Positions 5,686 through 6,657 of a stretch of DNA of 6,657 nt are shown here, one piece after another. Both the position numbers and the translations under genes were made by a program. Source of the DNA: Deltaproteobacteria bacterium. Lineage in GTDB: Bacteria; Desulfobacterota; Binatia; UBA9968; CAXXLF01. The stretch lies in the NCBI GenBank assembly GCA_022571535.1, contig JACZXR010000140.1, forward strand, positions 1 through 6,657, in the 5' to 3' direction. The notes beneath the pieces are model-generated. The model ran no database searches and was not told the DNA's origin. It saw only the letters and a list, made by a program, of their open reading frames with translations. Numbering within the stretch: position 1 is the first letter of the stretch; each line of letters opens with the position of its first letter.

Positions 5686-6299
5686 TTGCGATCATCGATT
5701 ACGGCATGGGCAATCTGCGCAGTGTCCAAAAAGGATTGGAATACGTCGGCACTAGGGCTGAGGTGACACGAGACCCCAAGCGCATCGCCTCTGCCAGCGG
5801 AGTCGTCCTTCCAGGGGTAGGGGCCTTTCATGCGTGCATGGAAAACCTAAAACGATTCGGGCTGGTCGAACCCGTCCAGGAATTTGTGCAGCAAAGGAGA
5901 CCCTTTCTAGGCATCTGTCTTGGTTTTCAGCTCCTCTTCAGCGAGAGCGAAGAGTTCGGTCGCCAGAAAGGTCTGGATATCTTTCCTGGGAGAGTTGTGG
6001 GTTTCCGTCCACAGGACGGACTCAATGTCCCGCACATGGGATGGAATCGTATCGAGAAAAAAAAAGACTCGCCCTTCCTGGAAGGGATCTCCGATGGGGA
6101 CTATGTGTACTTCGTCCACTCGTACTATGTGGACCCCGAGGAGAAATCTCTCGTTGCAACCACCACACCCTATGGAGCCACCTTCGTCTCCAGCATCGCC
6201 ACCGATACCCTCTTTGCCTGCCAGTTTCACCCAGAGAAGAGCCAAGAGGTCGGGCTGCGTATACTGAGTAACTTCGCCCGGTTTGTAAAAAAGGGGTAG
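5682..6299 (+). CDS. hisH: Imidazole glycerol phosphate synthase, glutamine amidotransferase subunit
   Basis: HisH hydrolyses glutamine and channels ammonia to its partner HisF, which makes IGP and AICAR from PRFAR. The 205-residue class I amidotransferase has the IIDYGMGNLRSV opening (4-15), the oxyanion strand PGVGAF (44-49), the nucleophile C79 in GICLGFQLLF, and H183 and E185 in CQFHPEKSQ, so the Cys-His-Glu triad is complete. PHMGWN (117-122) and YFVHSYYV (143-150) are typical of HisH. The nucleophile elbow has F82 where methionine is common. The start is GTG 5682, overlapping the hisB TGA. Codons 126-128 form an uninterrupted A9 tract (6057-6065), a possible slippage site. The partner hisF is not in the window and is expected after hisA. 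Confidence 0.96.
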   Translation: MIAIIDYGMGNLRSVQKGLEYVGTRAEVTRDPKRIASASGVVLPGVGAFHACMENLKRFGLVEPVQEFVQQRRPFLGICLGFQLLFSESEEFGRQKGLDIFPGRVVGFRPQDGLNVPHMGWNRIEKKKDSPFLEGISDGDYVYFVHSYYVDPEEKSLVATTTPYGATFVSSIATDTLFACQFHPEKSQEVGLRILSNFARFVKKG

Positions 6300-6303
6300 G
6301 CTG

Positions 6304-6657
6304 GTGGTCATCATCCCCGCCATTGACATCAAAGATGGTCAGTGTGTGCGTCTCTATCAGGGCGAGATGGACAGGGAGACCGTTTATTATGAAAGCCCTG
6401 TGGATGCGGCAAGACAGTGGGTCGAGCAAGGGGCAGAGCTCCTCCACGTGGTTGACTTAAACGGCGCTGTGGAGGGCCATCCGGTTCACAAGCAAGAGGT
6501 GGCAGCCATCTGCACGGGTCTCGATGTTCCAGTGGAGCTCGGAGGCGGGCTACGATCTCTAGAGTCAGTCGAAGAAGCTATGGAGGCGGGAGTAGAACGC
6601 GTGGGCATCGGCACCGCAGCCTATGAAAGCCAGGACTTTCGCCGGTCCTTGTGTAAA
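6304..6657 (+). CDS. hisA: Phosphoribosylformimino-AICAR-P isomerase (ProFAR isomerase), 3'-truncated by window edge
   Basis: HisA catalyses the Amadori rearrangement of ProFAR to PRFAR, which feeds HisF/HisH. Only the first 118 codons are present, about half of the roughly 240-residue (beta/alpha)8 barrel; the reading frame is open at the right edge. The N-terminal strand IPAIDIKDG (4-12) carries the catalytic D8. LHVVDLNGA (47-55), the phosphate-loop segment VELGGGLRS (77-85) and VGIGTAA (100-106) follow at the expected barrel positions. The second catalytic aspartate lies beyond the window. The GGGLR signature and the MVIIPAIDIK start distinguish it from HisF, which begins with a different first strand. 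The start is GTG 6304, with AAGGGG at 6291-6296 seven bases upstream, four nt after hisH. Confidence 0.95.
   Translation, partial: MVIIPAIDIKDGQCVRLYQGEMDRETVYYESPVDAARQWVEQGAELLHVVDLNGAVEGHPVHKQEVAAICTGLDVPVELGGGLRSLESVEEAMEAGVERVGIGTAAYESQDFRRSLCK

Noticed and set aside
5907..6447. Two overlapping minus-strand frames of 141 codons across hisH/hisA
   Set aside because: Both are antisense to well-supported genes and have no plausible ribosome-binding site or domain.
1..6657. Mobile element, CRISPR, tRNA/rRNA, toxin-antitoxin or defence system
   Set aside because: No repeat arrays, terminal inverted repeats, tRNA-like folds or relevant protein motifs were seen; all coding space is core metabolism and translation.

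Overview
The window holds a compact, single-direction (+ strand) bacterial chromosomal segment of eight recognisable genes in the order rpmE, prfA, prmC, murA, hisD, hisB, hisH, hisA; hisA runs off the right edge. Base composition looks moderately GC-rich, and the intergenic gaps are very small or negative. Five of the eight genes start with GTG or TTG. A translation-termination block followed by murA and a his cluster is an arrangement I know from Gram-negative lineages outside the gamma-proteobacteria (Desulfobacterota/Deltaproteobacteria, Nitrospirota, NC10-like) and from some Gram-positives. The sequence alone does not let me choose among them. Nothing points to a plasmid, phage or other mobile element.

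Region by region: positions 1-96 contain no gene I can assign. A well-formed sigma70-type promoter candidate (TTGAAG, 17 bp spacer, TGCTATAAG, 97-125) precedes rpmE (146-349, zinc-type ribosomal protein L31). The 135-nt gap after rpmE carries a textbook intrinsic terminator (405-441). Right behind it is a second perfect inverted repeat (444-471), whose loop contains a -10-like TAAAAT. prfA (485-1549, RF1) follows, then prmC (1568-2521), murA (2536-3804), hisD (3801-5087), hisB (5098-5685), hisH (5682-6299) and hisA (from 6304). From prfA onward the largest gap is 18 nt and two junctions are 4-base overlaps, so this part reads as one operon.

Functionally, prfA and prmC form a pair: PrmC methylates the GGQ glutamine of RF1. 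murA commits UDP-GlcNAc to peptidoglycan. hisB, hisH, hisA and hisD encode four histidine-biosynthesis proteins; HisH needs HisF, expected downstream. hisG and hisC, often found between murA and hisB in such clusters, are absent from that interval.

I see no evidence for a previously undescribed system. The points worth a second look are regulatory and organisational: the terminator plus inverted repeat ahead of prfA, the direct murA-hisD junction without hisG, the A9 tract in hisH, and a 15-bp exact repeat shared between the rpmE promoter and prfA.
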